The position numbers and the translations under genes were made by a program. The notes below the pieces were generated by a model that saw only the letters and a program-made list of their open reading frames with translations, was not told the DNA's origin and made no database searches. A stretch of 64,000 nt of DNA from Rachycentron canadum (taxonomy: Eukaryota > Chordata > Actinopteri > Carangiformes > Rachycentridae), in contig CM076666.1 in the NCBI GenBank assembly GCA_038496675.1, positions 15,009,817 through 15,073,816 on the forward strand, in the 5' to 3' direction. How positions within the stretch are numbered: position 1 is the first letter of the stretch; the number at the start of each line of letters is the position of its first letter. This document shows, one piece after another, positions 38,568-51,600 of the stretch.

Positions 38568-39650
38568 TTACTTAAACTGGTCTGGGATCAAATTCATCTG
38601 TGAATGGATACTTGTAGGTGGGCTGGAGATGCCCTCTGACCAATCAGACATGTTGGAATGTGGTGATGAGCTGGACCACTGGTCAGGAGAGCCTGGGGAG
38701 GGAGTTAGAAATGGGTGGTCGGGGACCTGTAGCTGGTGGTTAGGTGTGTTGTCCATGGGGCCAGAATAGCTGTGCTGGGAGGGAGGGGTGAGAAACTGAG
38801 TGCCCAGGATCTGCGTCTCCTGTGGCATTACAGTGTGAATGGGCATGGAGCGGCCCGAGCTGTTGTTTTGTTGCATGTCAGAGCCGTTCAGCTCGATGTT
38901 TGGGAAGCTCTGGTTGAGGGACTGGCCAGCTGTGGTCGAGTTGGAGTTCTGGTGCTGGAGCTGCCGTGAATGAGCCTGCTGCATCATGTGCGCAGGTGAG
39001 CTGAGGTGGCTGGTCTGCAGATTCTGGTAGCCCATGATCTGCGATAGAGTGGCTGTGCTGACTCCGTGCAGAGGACCCATCATGCTGTGGGGCATAGGTG
39101 GTGCCTGTGTGAAGCTTCCTTGCTGGCCTACACCTGGGTGCATCCTGGAGACCCAGTCACACTGGCCTCCTCTGCTTCCACCTAAGGAAGTTGTTCCCTG
39201 ACCACTGGGGCTGGACACAGGCAGGTGGGAGAGACGGGGTGGGTTAGGGTCAAAAGACATACAGCCCATATCCTTACCCATGCTCATCTGCCCCATATGG
39301 GAGTCTCCATTGCCTTGTAGGTGATTTAGAGACATAGGGGGGGATTGCTGGAAGGGTGATGCCATTGGAGGAGAGGCCACATCAGACAAATATCCATGTG
39401 GTGACTCAAGGGAATCAACTGGCGAAAGGACAGCTGATGTGTCCAGCAAATTATTTTTCCCATCCAGAGACTTTTTCTTCTTAACTCTATTATCTTTGCC
39501 TCCATCCTTCCCTCCTTTTCCTCCGGAGCTAATTTTGCGAACCTTCTTGGCAGAAAGGGTAGGTTTGAGGTTGCTAAGGTAGTCATTGGGTGAACAGAGA
39601 GGTGGAGAGAGGCTGGAGGTGCTTAAGGGAGCGCTGTGAAGTCCAGGACT
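38568..39650 (-). other. notch1: notch1 C-terminal TAD and PEST region
   Basis: The last exon carries SPVDSLESPHGYLSDVASPP, a glutamine- and methionine-rich stretch, LTPPSQHSYSGPMDN and the terminal degron HPFLTPSPGSPDQW with SSSSPHSNMSDWSEG. The TPSPGSP stretch corresponds to the FBXW7 phosphodegron region. The region is shorter than in human NOTCH1, which explains most of the difference between 2480 and 2555 residues. Confidence 0.93.
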
Positions 39651-42600
39651 CCTGACCACATTGTACTCATCCAAGAGGCGGACAATGTCGTGATGCATAC
39701 GTTCCTGGGCGATATCTCTGGGCAGCTGGTCGAGATGATCAGTGATCTCGCGATTGGCAAAATGTTCCAGAAGAACCTTGGCTGTCTCATAGCTGCCTTC
39801 ACGGGCTGCAAGGAAGAGTGGTGTCTCTTCCTGAGGAAAAAAAAAAAAAAAAAAAAAAAAAGTTAATACACAAAGTATACAACCATTTATTTAAGAGTCT
39901 AAATACATGTCAAATAGTCACTGTAGTCCCATCATTTCACATACCTTGTTGTCTTGCATGTCTTTGTTGGCACCATTTTTCAGCAGCACCATGGCAGCCT
40001 CTACGTTGTTCACAGCTGCAGCCCAGTGGAGAGCAGATTTACCTGGAGAGTGAAAAGGGAGACGGTTGATTATCATTGCCCTGGCACACTGATTTTTCTT
40101 GACCGTGGAGATGATATGTTGATAAAACGTTAGCTACCAGAATCATCTGTGGCGTTAGCATCAGCGTGGCAGTTGATAAGTTCTTCCACCATGCCCTCAA
40201 CCGCTAATCGGGCAGCCAGAATCAGCGGTGTTGTTCCATCATGCATGCGAGCATCAAGATCAGTGGCACGGTTTCGGATCAAAATCTGCATGAACAAAGA
40301 CGTGTTTAGTTAAGTGCTTTCAAGTTGCTGGAAAAATTTTATCAAATTTAGAGGCTAGGAAAGATTAGAGATTTTTATGGAGGATGTGGTTACCTGGAAC
40401 ACTCCCTGTGCATCTGCAGCCACAGCAGCGTGAAGCGGGGTGCGGCCCATGTTGTCTTGGACGTTGGCATCGGCACTGGACTCGAGGAGGCGTTTGGCAG
40501 CATCAGAACGGGCGTACCTAGCAGCGAGGTGGAGGGCAGTCTCACCCGTACGGTCAGTCTGGTTGTGAAGGTTGGCGCCCTGGTAAATGAAATCAGAAAT
40601 GATTTCTGCTGAGGGATCTTCTTCCTCCTCACTGTTACCAGTCTCCAGTCCTCCACCACTGCAGGAGGCGATCATCAGGGGAGTGAAACCATCTGAAAGA
40701 GGATAGGGCAAGGATTATAATGAGTATCTGCCATTCACAAGAGATCAGAGTTTTCATGACACAGAATGATAGATCACTGTGTAAAAATTGTCTGAAATCT
40801 AGTAATTATTTCAATATTACAAACCTGGTCCTCTGACATTAACATCCATGCAGTCATTCTCTATCTCTCCTTGAGGAGGTGTAGGAGCAATGGATGGGAT
40901 ACGTAGGTCAGCTGCGTCCAGGTGCTGCTGTGTCCATTTCCTGTGGTCAGTGTGGTCACTTAAATCCAACATAGCCTGCTCCTCAAACTGAAAAACATAC
41001 CAATCATCACACTGTCAGCATCAGTAGGGAGCATGTGAAAATTGTAATGAATAGTCTATTAAAATATAGTTTATTTGGTCGAAAAAAAAACATGAACAAA
41101 AACTCAACATGCTCATCTTACCCTGAAGCGCCTGCAGTCTGGATCCTCATCACCCCATTCATTTTGGTTGTCATCCATTAGATTGATGTCCGAGTTTTTC
41201 ATAGGCCTGTTGAAAAGAGGAGCCATGTTAGATAAAAGACTACATGACACGGTTTCCTGCTGCCGGGTGAGGCTAAGAAACCACAGTCACAGGTAGGACT
41301 TCTTATTCCAGTTTCAAAGTGTACATACTTCAGCCCAACAGAATCCTCTCCCAGTGGCTCTCTGCGTTTCTTTTTGCTGGGTTCTGACACTTTGAATCCC
41401 TCTGGAAACCAGAGCTGGCCGTGTTCTCGTCTTCGCTTCCGAGACACCAGAACACCTAGGCAGATGAAACCCAAAGCAGCCAAGCCCAGGAAGACTACAT
41501 ACATGGGGTAGAGCTCAGAAGAGGACGGAGTGGGTCTCACACCTGAAAAGAAGAAGAAAGTCGATGGGTGTTACTTAGGATTTCAACTTGGTCACTACTT
41601 CTTAAATAACACATTTACTATTTATACTGACTATCTCTAAAAAGGGCTAAACTTAAGTAACATACTTGTGACAGCTTCAATATAGGGAACATTGAGATTC
41701 CCACTGGAGGCCAGTGCTCCGAGGAATGCAGCTACATCTGTGGCACTCTGGAAGCATTCAGTAGACTGCTGATAACACTGTCGGTTGTCAATCTCCAGGT
41801 ATACCACAGACCTACAAGCAGAAATGGATGGAAATATTAACATCTAAGCTTGCTTAATTCAAATACAAATCATGTTCTCACTATTTCAAAAAAGTGTCTT
41901 TTTGTGGTACCCACCCTTTGACTTGCACAGGATCCAGCTCTCTGCGTTTCCGTGGGCTGACCATGGCAGACACACGCTCCGTCACCTGACCCAAAACATT
42001 GGCTGGCATCGAAGCCCACTCAGGCCAACCATCTGCAGAGCGCTTTAGCACATTATGCTTAACCAGGTCCTGCTCATTTCCGTAATAGGGGAAGATCATT
42101 GGTTCTCCTTTAGCATCTCGACGGAAGACAACATTGGTGTGGAGGACGCTGCTGAGCTCTCTAAGGAAGGCTGAAGAACGATTTTTAAGTTGTTCTGGAG
42201 AAATGTGGACCACCAGAACCAAGTGCCCATCTGCCAGCTTCTCTGGCATGTTGTTAGCACAGTCCAGTCCATCCCATTCACATTCTGCATTGTTGCAGCC
42301 CTGATCACAGTGGCCATCAGCATAGTGGTCTTTACAGTACTGGTCATACAGTGGGCTGAAAAAAAGAATAACACTAGGTTAATATGCCGAAGTTTCTGTA
42401 AGAACACAAATCCAAACAAAGATTTGTACAATAAAAATAATTTTCTCTGTTTTTCATACTTACTTGCACTGTCCTTCTTGTCCTTGGCAATCAAAGCCAT
42501 CGTAAAGGCAGCCAGGGCTGTTGCACTGGCCATCACACTTTCCATCATTGAAGTATCGCCAGCACTGCAGAGCAGCAGAGCAGTTTTGCCATGGATCATC

Positions 42601-45600
42601 AAAATTCAGGGAGCAGTCTCCTCCATCCCAACCGCAAGCGTGGTTGTTGCACAGCGAATCGCAGATGTGGTTGCCCGCCCACTCATCACACTGAGGAATC
42701 TCACAGCTCACCTCCACTTCCGGAGGTGGCGTGATGTCCCGACCAAAACCTCCGACAAAGGAATAGTCCAGGATGTGGCACAGCAGGCCGTTGAAATTGC
42801 TGGGGCAGCTGCACTGGAAGAACGGCGCATCTGGTGTGATCTGGCACGTTCCACCATTGTAGCAGGGGTTAGAGATGCAGAGGCTATCAGTGGGGGTCTG
42901 GCACTCAGGTCCAGTGAAGGCTGGTGGACACAGGCAGCGCGGGCCTAGGTGGCCTGACACACATGTACCTCCATTCCTGCAATTCAGACTCCCACAGGAG
43001 CGAGAATCATACTCACAAGAAGAGCCAGTGAAGCCCTAAAGGGACAGATATGGATAGAGGTTATGATCAGTGCACTATACTTGAGGAATAAAGGAGTAGT
43101 AAAAACATCTTGCAAGAGGCACTAGACTCAGTAGATCTAGCTGTACTCACAGGTGGGCATTTGCAAATGAAACCATGAGGTGTGTTGCTGGCAACAGCAC
43201 ACGTCCCCCCATTTCTGCAGGGTCTTCCTTTGCAGCCATCAAACACTTTATCACAACGTTGACCTGGACAACAGAGGCCAAAAGCATGTGTCAGGTGAAC
43301 ATTCAGATACCACACACAGGTATAGTGTATTCTTGTGTGACTAGGTGATCAGTACCTGTATATCCAGTACGGCATTCGCAGCGGTAGCTGTTGGTGAGCT
43401 GGATGCAGTTGTAGGACCCTCTGGGGTCACAGGGGTCTGACAAACACTCATTGACATCCCCTTCACAGCGCTCGCCTACATAACCTGGTGGGCAAACACA
43501 TTGGTAGCCTCCAATGCGGTCCACACATTTGCCGTTGTTGAAGCACTTGGGCTCGTTGGTCAGTGGATCACTGGAGGGGTTGCAGTCGTCTAAATTGATC
43601 TCACAGTGGACACCTATGGGAGACAGAAATATCGAATGAGGGGAAATCCACGCTTATCCTTGTTTATTTTTTTGGCAGTGTGTGGATAGGAATGTGCTAT
43701 GCAGGTATCTACCCTGTGTTCCTCTGGGACAGGAGCACTTGTATGTGTTGATGAGGTCAATGCAGGTGCCTCCATTCTGACAGGGCTGGGATTGACATTC
43801 ATTGATCTCTTTGGAGCAGTTTACACCATGGTAGCCAGGAAGACACTGAGAGAGAAAAAGACAAAGAATCATTATATGGATGATTTGTCATTTAAATAAT
43901 ATTTTGTCTGATCTCAATGAAAACATATTTCATTGTATTAAGACAGTCCATTACTTTATTTGTTAGTGGTGTAACAACAAATCCACATTTCCCATGACCA
44001 CTGAAAATGTTATTTTTAAAATTTTAAATTTCAGTATATTATTCCAATATTCCTTACCTCACAACTGTAGCCTCCCAGATAATCAGTGCAAGTGGCTCCA
44101 TTCTGACAGGGATTGGGTGAGCACTCATCTACTTGCTCCTGGCAGTAACTTCCAGTGTAGCCGGCCTGGCAGCGGCAATAATGTGTGTTTCCAGCATCCA
44201 GACACTGGCCTGAGTTCCTGCACAGGTGGCTCACCTCCACACCTGAGAACAGAGTTACAGAATATTAAAATCACCTACAGGACTTGCAGGTTCAACAGAT
44301 GTAATGAGAGTTGGTTAAATCATGGGATGAAACTTCATCATATTGGTTGTCGGACCTTGCTGTTTGGCTGCTACCTCACAGGACACACTGGGGATGTCAC
44401 AATACAGGCCAGTCCATCCAGTCTGGCACTGACAAGTATAAGAGGCTCCCTGCTGCCAGCAGGAGCCACCGTTTTTACAGGGGGAAGAGTCACACCAGCG
44501 CACAAGATTCTAACAGGAAAACAAGGAGAGAAAATATATTTTTAAACTGCATAAAAAGGCCATGTATGAAACCAAAACAAGGCCCTACAAGGTTACCCAG
44601 ACAAAAAAACTTGTTCCTACCTGACAGTTTACTCCTGTGTAGCCATGAGGACAGGTACACTTGTACGTCCCATAACTATCAAGACAAGTTCCTCCATTTA
44701 AGCAGGGTTTGGAGTCACACTCGTTGATATCATACTGACAGTAGCTGCCAGTGAATCCAGGGAGACACAGACAGGCGAAAGCATTGATTCCATCTACGCA
44801 AGTGCCACCATTGAAGCATGAGCTGCAGAAACACATGAAAATAAAAATATTTAAGCATTGTTTTGCAATTATACTCACTTGGGTCTGATTGAGCAAAGTT
44901 TTCACAGTTAAATAAGCAAAATTTTGACTACCTGTCTGTGCAATCATTGGTGTTGATCTCACAGTTGATGCCACTGAAGCCAGGTGGACAGGTGCAGGTG
45001 TAGCTGTTGACACAATCCGTGCAGTTGGCTCCATTTCTACAGGGGTTACTCTCACACTCGTTGATGTCCTGCTCACATCTGCCACCACGAAACCCAGGCA
45101 GACAGGTGCATGTGAAACTGTTGATGCTATCGTGGCACAGACCACCATTACTGCAAGGATCTGAAAGACAGAAAAGAGGATGTAAGTTTACTGTTTCCTA
45201 ATTTTAAATTGTGGAAGGTGGGACCTTGCAAAGGTGCAAATCAGTTCCTCACTTGGTTTGCAGTCATCAATGTCTGTCTCACACTTCTGGCCAGAGTAAC
45301 CTGGCTGGCACTTGCACTGGTAGCCACCCATAGTGTTTATGCAAATAGCACTATTGCGGCATGGGCTCTTCACACATTCGTTGATATCAATCTCACATGT
45401 TTGACCTTGAGATAAATAAAGATAGTCCAATGAAAATTCATCTCATTGTTCAGTGAAGGGACAGATTAATGAACAGCACATATGACATATGATTGACAGA
45501 AATGGATGGATGGATTGATACCTTGCCATCCCTCAGGGCAGATGCAGGAGAAGCTCTGATAGTCTTCAGACTCCTTACATATGCCACCATTTTTACAGGG

Positions 45601-48600
45601 TCTTGGGCTGCAGGGGGCCAGCAGGGTCTCACAGTTTTCACCTGGTGGCATAGAAAAGACAACATTGGTGTTTGATCTCGATTAAAAAAAAAAGACAAAT
45701 ACGCAAAATGGACATTAAATTTCCCTATGCTTTTCAAGCCCTGTAAAAGTTTCATTTCTAAATCCCAGTTTCCATCCCACTTCCTTATCCATTTCCATGA
45801 CGATTATGCCAAACAGGAAGGGCCTTCCTGTTTCCTGCCATTGTGTGATCACAGACAGGAAACAGGACAGGGGGGAAGTGGGAATAGGGTTTGGAGCTGG
45901 CTCCAGTACTCCGGCTTGTATTAGCCACTGTGGCATGTTATTCCAAAACACACACGCACCCTGTTATCCCTGAAAAGCAGACAAGCAGAACTTTCCACAC
46001 AGATGCCAATACGATAACAACACAAGATAGGATAGCATAATCCTCCTGTGTGAAAAGTGGGAGATTGCCTTTACATTTTGATGCCTATGCAAATAGCAGA
46101 GTCAGCAGATAACTATGGTAGCAGTCCAGGTAGTGAAAAATAAGCATCTATGTGTCATACCAGTGTAGGGTAGCAAACAGTTGCACTTGTATCCAGCCAC
46201 ATCATCGATGCAGGTGCCCTGGTTGAGGCAGGGGTTGGAGGCACACTCGTTGATGTTAGTTTGGCAGTTAGGTCCTACAGTGCCGGGATTAGAGATTGCA
46301 CTTGGGTTAGATATAGGCCAACAAGACACACACTCAGCCTTAATGAGCAAAGAGGAAGAAGGGTGACAAGAGGTTGCAAGAGTTACAACTGACCAGTGAA
46401 GCCAGCTCTGCATGTGCAGTGGTATCCGCTGGTCATGTCCTTGCAAGTTCCCCCGTTCATGCATGGGTTGGACTCGCATTCATTGTTATTGATGTCACAG
46501 TTTGGCCCGCTCCATCCGGAGTCGCACGTACATTTGTAGCTTTAATAAGAATGAAAAGACACATCAGTGGTGATTGTTTGTTTATTTGAGTTCTATTGGG
46601 ACCACTTTCTGCTGCTCACTCATCTTAAAATTGCTTCTGCGCTCACCCATTGATGAGGTCCTGGCATCGGCCGTGGATGCAGGGGTTGCTGCCGCACTCG
46701 TCCACCTGAGACAAACAGGTGGCATCATTGTACCCCTCTGGGCACAAGCAGGTGAAGCTGTTGATGCCATCAACGCATGTGCCCCCGTTGTGACAGGGGT
46801 TGATGGCGCACTCATCGATATTGATGTTACACATTGCCCCTGAAAGAGGGTAAAATATGATTTTATGACAATGCAGCAAATATTCCTTTTGAATTATGTT
46901 AACTGATAAAAATGTACAATTTCTATTCTGAAAGTCCCACAGATGGACGCCGCTCGTTCTGGTATTCTTTGAGTCTTTATAAGCTGCTAGACGAGGTGCA
47001 TTGTGTGGCTTTTGGACAATAGAAAGAGCTAACACTAAAGACTCAACATTCAACAGGCAGAAGCTGTAGCAGCTCCAATGTGTGCCTAGCCCGGCGGCCC
47101 CTGGAGGCCCTTTTGCCTCTCCTTCATTGATTGAATGGGGGCCCTGTTGAATAGGCAGAAGGCGGGTTTCAGCTGGATCTGAGAGGGGGAGGTGCTGCCA
47201 GGAAAGGGGGGGCTATATCTGCTCACCATATTCACACACACACACACACAACACCCCCCTGTCCAGGGAGAAGTAACCTCACCCATGGCTGTTTACAGGG
47301 ACAGAAGGCCAGACCCATTTCACACACGGCCGAGTAACAATTAAACCCCCCTCTGACCCCCCACCCAGCTCACTCCTCCTCTGTTCTTCATCAATCAGGA
47401 AGGGAGGGCCCAACTGCCTGATCTTCAGTTACAATAGTCCTCTGTCCCTCTGTGTCTCAGTCCTGCCGTGCCCTCCACACTCACCCCATAAGCACAAAAA
47501 GATGAACGGGAGGAGGGATGCACTGCAGCCTACACACACACACACACACACACACACTTGTTCCTCCCTGCCCCCCTTTTAGCATAATGACACAACCACT
47601 ACCAGTCAGAACCGGCTCTGTTGGGCCTTGAAAAGGAGGACAACAAGAGTGGTCCACTTGTTGGGATAATGCTTTGTCACCAAAGTTTTATATACTAATA
47701 CATTACGGGTAGTCCAGGGCCAAAGTAAGTGAAATGAAAACATTCTGAGTCATCAGTGGGATTTGTCATGCAGTTGCCTACTAATAAACATCACGTGTGA
47801 TTAAAGGCTAAGCTCTTATCCTTTTAAAGTATCACCTTACAGACCCTTTCCAGGCTCAGCGTCACAGTCTTTTCAAAGTGTTGGCAAGGTTAGTGCTTTG
47901 TATGTGTGTGTTTGTGTGTGGGTCAGGTTGGAGACTGTTCCTTTCTCTATTATCCCCCCTCCCCAATCTCACACTGGAAATCTGACACCATTGTTCTGGA
48001 GGAGTGGACCCGCCAGCCACCTGTCATACCTGCCTCTCCCAAAGCTCAGTGGACCATCCCACTGCACCTGTAAAACTCCACCCAGCACTCACCTGTGTAG
48101 CCCGGCTCGCACGCACACTCGTAGCCGTTGATTTTGTCAATGCATCTCCCGTAGTCACAGGGTTTGCTCTTACAGTCATCCAGGTTCACCTCACAATTGA
48201 AACCTATAGAAACAACACAGTTGAGCAACAATTCTGAAGAGAATATAGGCATTTTAACTGGAAGAGTTTGTCCTAGTCAAGTGTGAGTGTCTAAAATCTC
48301 ACCTGCAGTGCCTTTGGGGCAGGAACAGATATATGTGTTCTCCCTGTCCTGGCAAGTACCACCATTCTTGCAGGGCTGGCTCAGGCACTCGTTGATGTTG
48401 GTCTCACAAAGGCGACCAGTGTAGCCAGGGTGGCAGTAGCAAGTGAAGGAGGCCAGGCCATCCTTACAGGTGCCATAATGGCAAGGGTCAGAGTAGCATT
48501 CATTGATGTCGGTCTCACAGTGCTGCCCTGTGTAACCTGGAAGAGGGGAAAGTGAGTATTAAAGTGCATAACAATGGTAATGGTCATTTAGAGAAGAAGT

Positions 48601-51600
48601 GGAAATTGGAAGGACTATGCACCAAAAAAGCAATAGTTGGGTTTACCTTCAGCACATTCACAAGTGTACTTGTTGGGACCGTCTGTGCACTTTGCTCCAT
48701 TTTTGCAGGGGGTGCTGGCACATTCGTCAATGTCCACCTGACACAGACTCCCAGAAAAACCTACATGTGGATTGAATGAAATACAGAATTAAACTTTTCT
48801 TCGGATTATGCTTCAAATGTGTGAAATCATCATGTTCTGTATATCATGGCGAAATTGTGCAAAATGGAGAACTGAAAAACTAATTTGCATGTGAAGTAGG
48901 TCTGGAAGACACTAAAGGTCTTAACGAACCATTCCACAACACTCCTTCCACCACCACTCCCCCCACTCCTCAGCTCTTACTGTGCAGGGAAATCTTTCTT
49001 TCAAACCTCCAAACAATAGCCTCCAGCTTACCGGGTATAAACCAATCCCTGCCCCCAATTTTGGCGCAGCACTCTAATACAAACGCGCATGCCCGCGAAA
49101 TATGCTAATGTTTCTGCAATCAGATATGCTCTGTCCTGCTCACCCAAAAATGAGTCTGACACTATTAGTAGAAGTAAATCATTTACATTCAATCTAGGAA
49201 CCATGCATGCTCTACTTATTGACAGATACGTTAATGATTCACTCTTTTACTGCCCCTTCACTGCTCCCTTTGTCTGACCAAAAAAGGGTTAAAAGAGACC
49301 CGAAGACTGGAGGACTGAAGAACCTATTTCTTTTACGCCATAATTTTTCTCATTTCCTGATATGTTCTCACCTTTGGGGCACTCGCAGTGGAAGGAGTTG
49401 ATCTTGTCAATGCACTTGCCATTGTTGAGACAAGGTTGGCTGGCACACTCATCAGTGTTGATGTGGCAGAATGTGCCCTCATATCCTGAAAGTTGCACAG
49501 TTAGTCAAAATTGTGTTTCTTTTCTTAAACTAGTCACTGTCCAAGCTAAGAAAAGCTTACAGAACAAATGGTATAATGTTAACATTTTGAGTAACCATGT
49601 AACCCTTTTTCTTCTCCCTGCCATAAAATCATATGTTCCTACCTGGCATACAGATGCAGTGGAATCCTCCAATCTGGTCCAGACAGGTGGCATCATTGTG
49701 GCAAGGATTAGACATGCATTCATTGACGTCCATCTCACAACGAGGACCTTCATAGCCTTGAAGACACCTACACTGGAAAGAACCTTTGGTGTTGAGGCAG
49801 CGGCCACCGTGTTCACAAGGGTTGGCACCTAAAACATTTAAGTTATAAGGCATTAGGCTTATGTGGTCATTTATGTATAATAACAATTAAGAATTGAATT
49901 TCTAAACCAAACCAGAGGAGAGGAACATTTGGCTTTATTACTTACCAAGGGAGCACTCATCAATGTCCAGGTTGCAGGCTGACCCAGTGTAACCTGGGGG
50001 GCAGGTGCAGATTGCCTTGCCATTGACTGGGTTAGTGTCACAATTGGAGCCCTTTTGACATGGGTTGCTGATGCAGGCGTCATCCAAGTGGCACAGCAAA
50101 CCTATGAGCATCACAAAATCCACATTTTCATCAAAATATATCATTACAACTTAATGACTTGAATGAGATCATGATCTGTTTGCCATGTGTGTGGAAGAGT
50201 TGTACCTGTGCGACCGTGAGGACACTCGCAGAAGAAGGAAGCTACACGGTCATGGCAGATGGCACCATGGTAACAAGCTGCGCTGGCACAGTCATCGATG
50301 TTTTCGCTGCAGTCGTCACCCGTCCACCCATTGACACAGACGCAGTGATAGCTACCATGAGTGTCATGGCACGTCCCGCCATTCTGGCACACATTGGGCA
50401 TCAGCTCACACTCATCCACGTTTTCTGTGCAGTATTGACCTGAAAGGTCAAAGGGTTAGTTAGAAATGTTTTCTGAGCACTTTTCTGATCATATTTTAGA
50501 GTTAGATGGAAAAATCTTTTAACAAAAGATCACCTGTGTAATGAGGTGGGCACTGGCAGTTATAGGTGTTCACACCATCTACACACACACCACCATTCTG
50601 GCAGTTGTGGCCTGGACAGTCATCGATGTTATGCTCACAGTGCTGACCTGTAAAGCCTGGTGAATAGTGACACGGGACAAAAAGAGATAAAAAAAAAATG
50701 GTGAGTCACAAAGATTGGAGTGATCTGGCAACATTTCCTTTTAGTTAATAATCAAAACTTTCTTCCTCTCACTACCGCTTTGCACTTAAAAAAAGATAAG
50801 GTCTCTATATCCTCGTGGCAGATTGTTTTAACGCCCTACAGTGGAGCTTGTCTCCTCCTTAAACATCAAAGGCTGGAGTGGGTGTTTTACAGCCATGATA
50901 GTCTGATTAACTATCAACCCGCAGCTCTGCAGGTGCCCGTGCGGCTTTGCTATCTAAACGCATTCCAACATGGACACCCGTGAGAGAGACACAGCATGGG
51001 TTAAACTTTAACACACAAGCCCACAATATCCCTCATTCATCTGCATATCTAAACAACTTGCTGTTTGCTGGTCATAAGTGCAAAATTAGACAATAACGCA
51101 GACAGTTGAAAGCTTAAATAAAGATGAAATAAAGATTGCTTAGTATGAGGTGGTTTACAGAGGAAAGTTTTCTCCACAGCTGCTCTCTGAATTCAACAGT
51201 AGAAACCACAACCCATGCAAGAATAGCGAAAGTTTTACACAATACTGCAACAGTTATGTATGACAACACAGTCAAGATATGAAACAGATTGGCTGTATTT
51301 AGCTGAAAAACAAGATACTTTTGTGTGAGTGTGCGTTTGACCTCATGAATAGGGTGTGTATATCTATACGTTTATCTGTATGTGTGGCTCCTGGTGTTGT
51401 GGGAGTCCTGTAGGTGATTATCAGAAGGAAATGTCTGTGTGACTGCATCCTGCCAGTGGAGGCTGGCAGAGTCAGAGAGGGGATGGGGCTATGTATTCCA
51501 CCCAATCAGACTTTACTACAACAACAGACTGGTTTATAGGTCAACTGATATAATAGGAAAACAAAAGTGTGTGTGCCAGATACACCTCCATATGTCAACA

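Noticed and set aside
40825..40987. A suspected two-base frameshift in notch1 exon 30
   Set aside because: On rereading, the acceptor joins directly to codons for FEEQAML and the exon is 163 bases, in phase. The frame is intact.
42190..42948. A 252-codon frame on the + strand inside the notch1 region
   Set aside because: It is antisense to notch1 exons 25-26, crosses an intron and has no recognisable domain. Cysteine-rich EGF/LNR codons commonly give open antisense frames.
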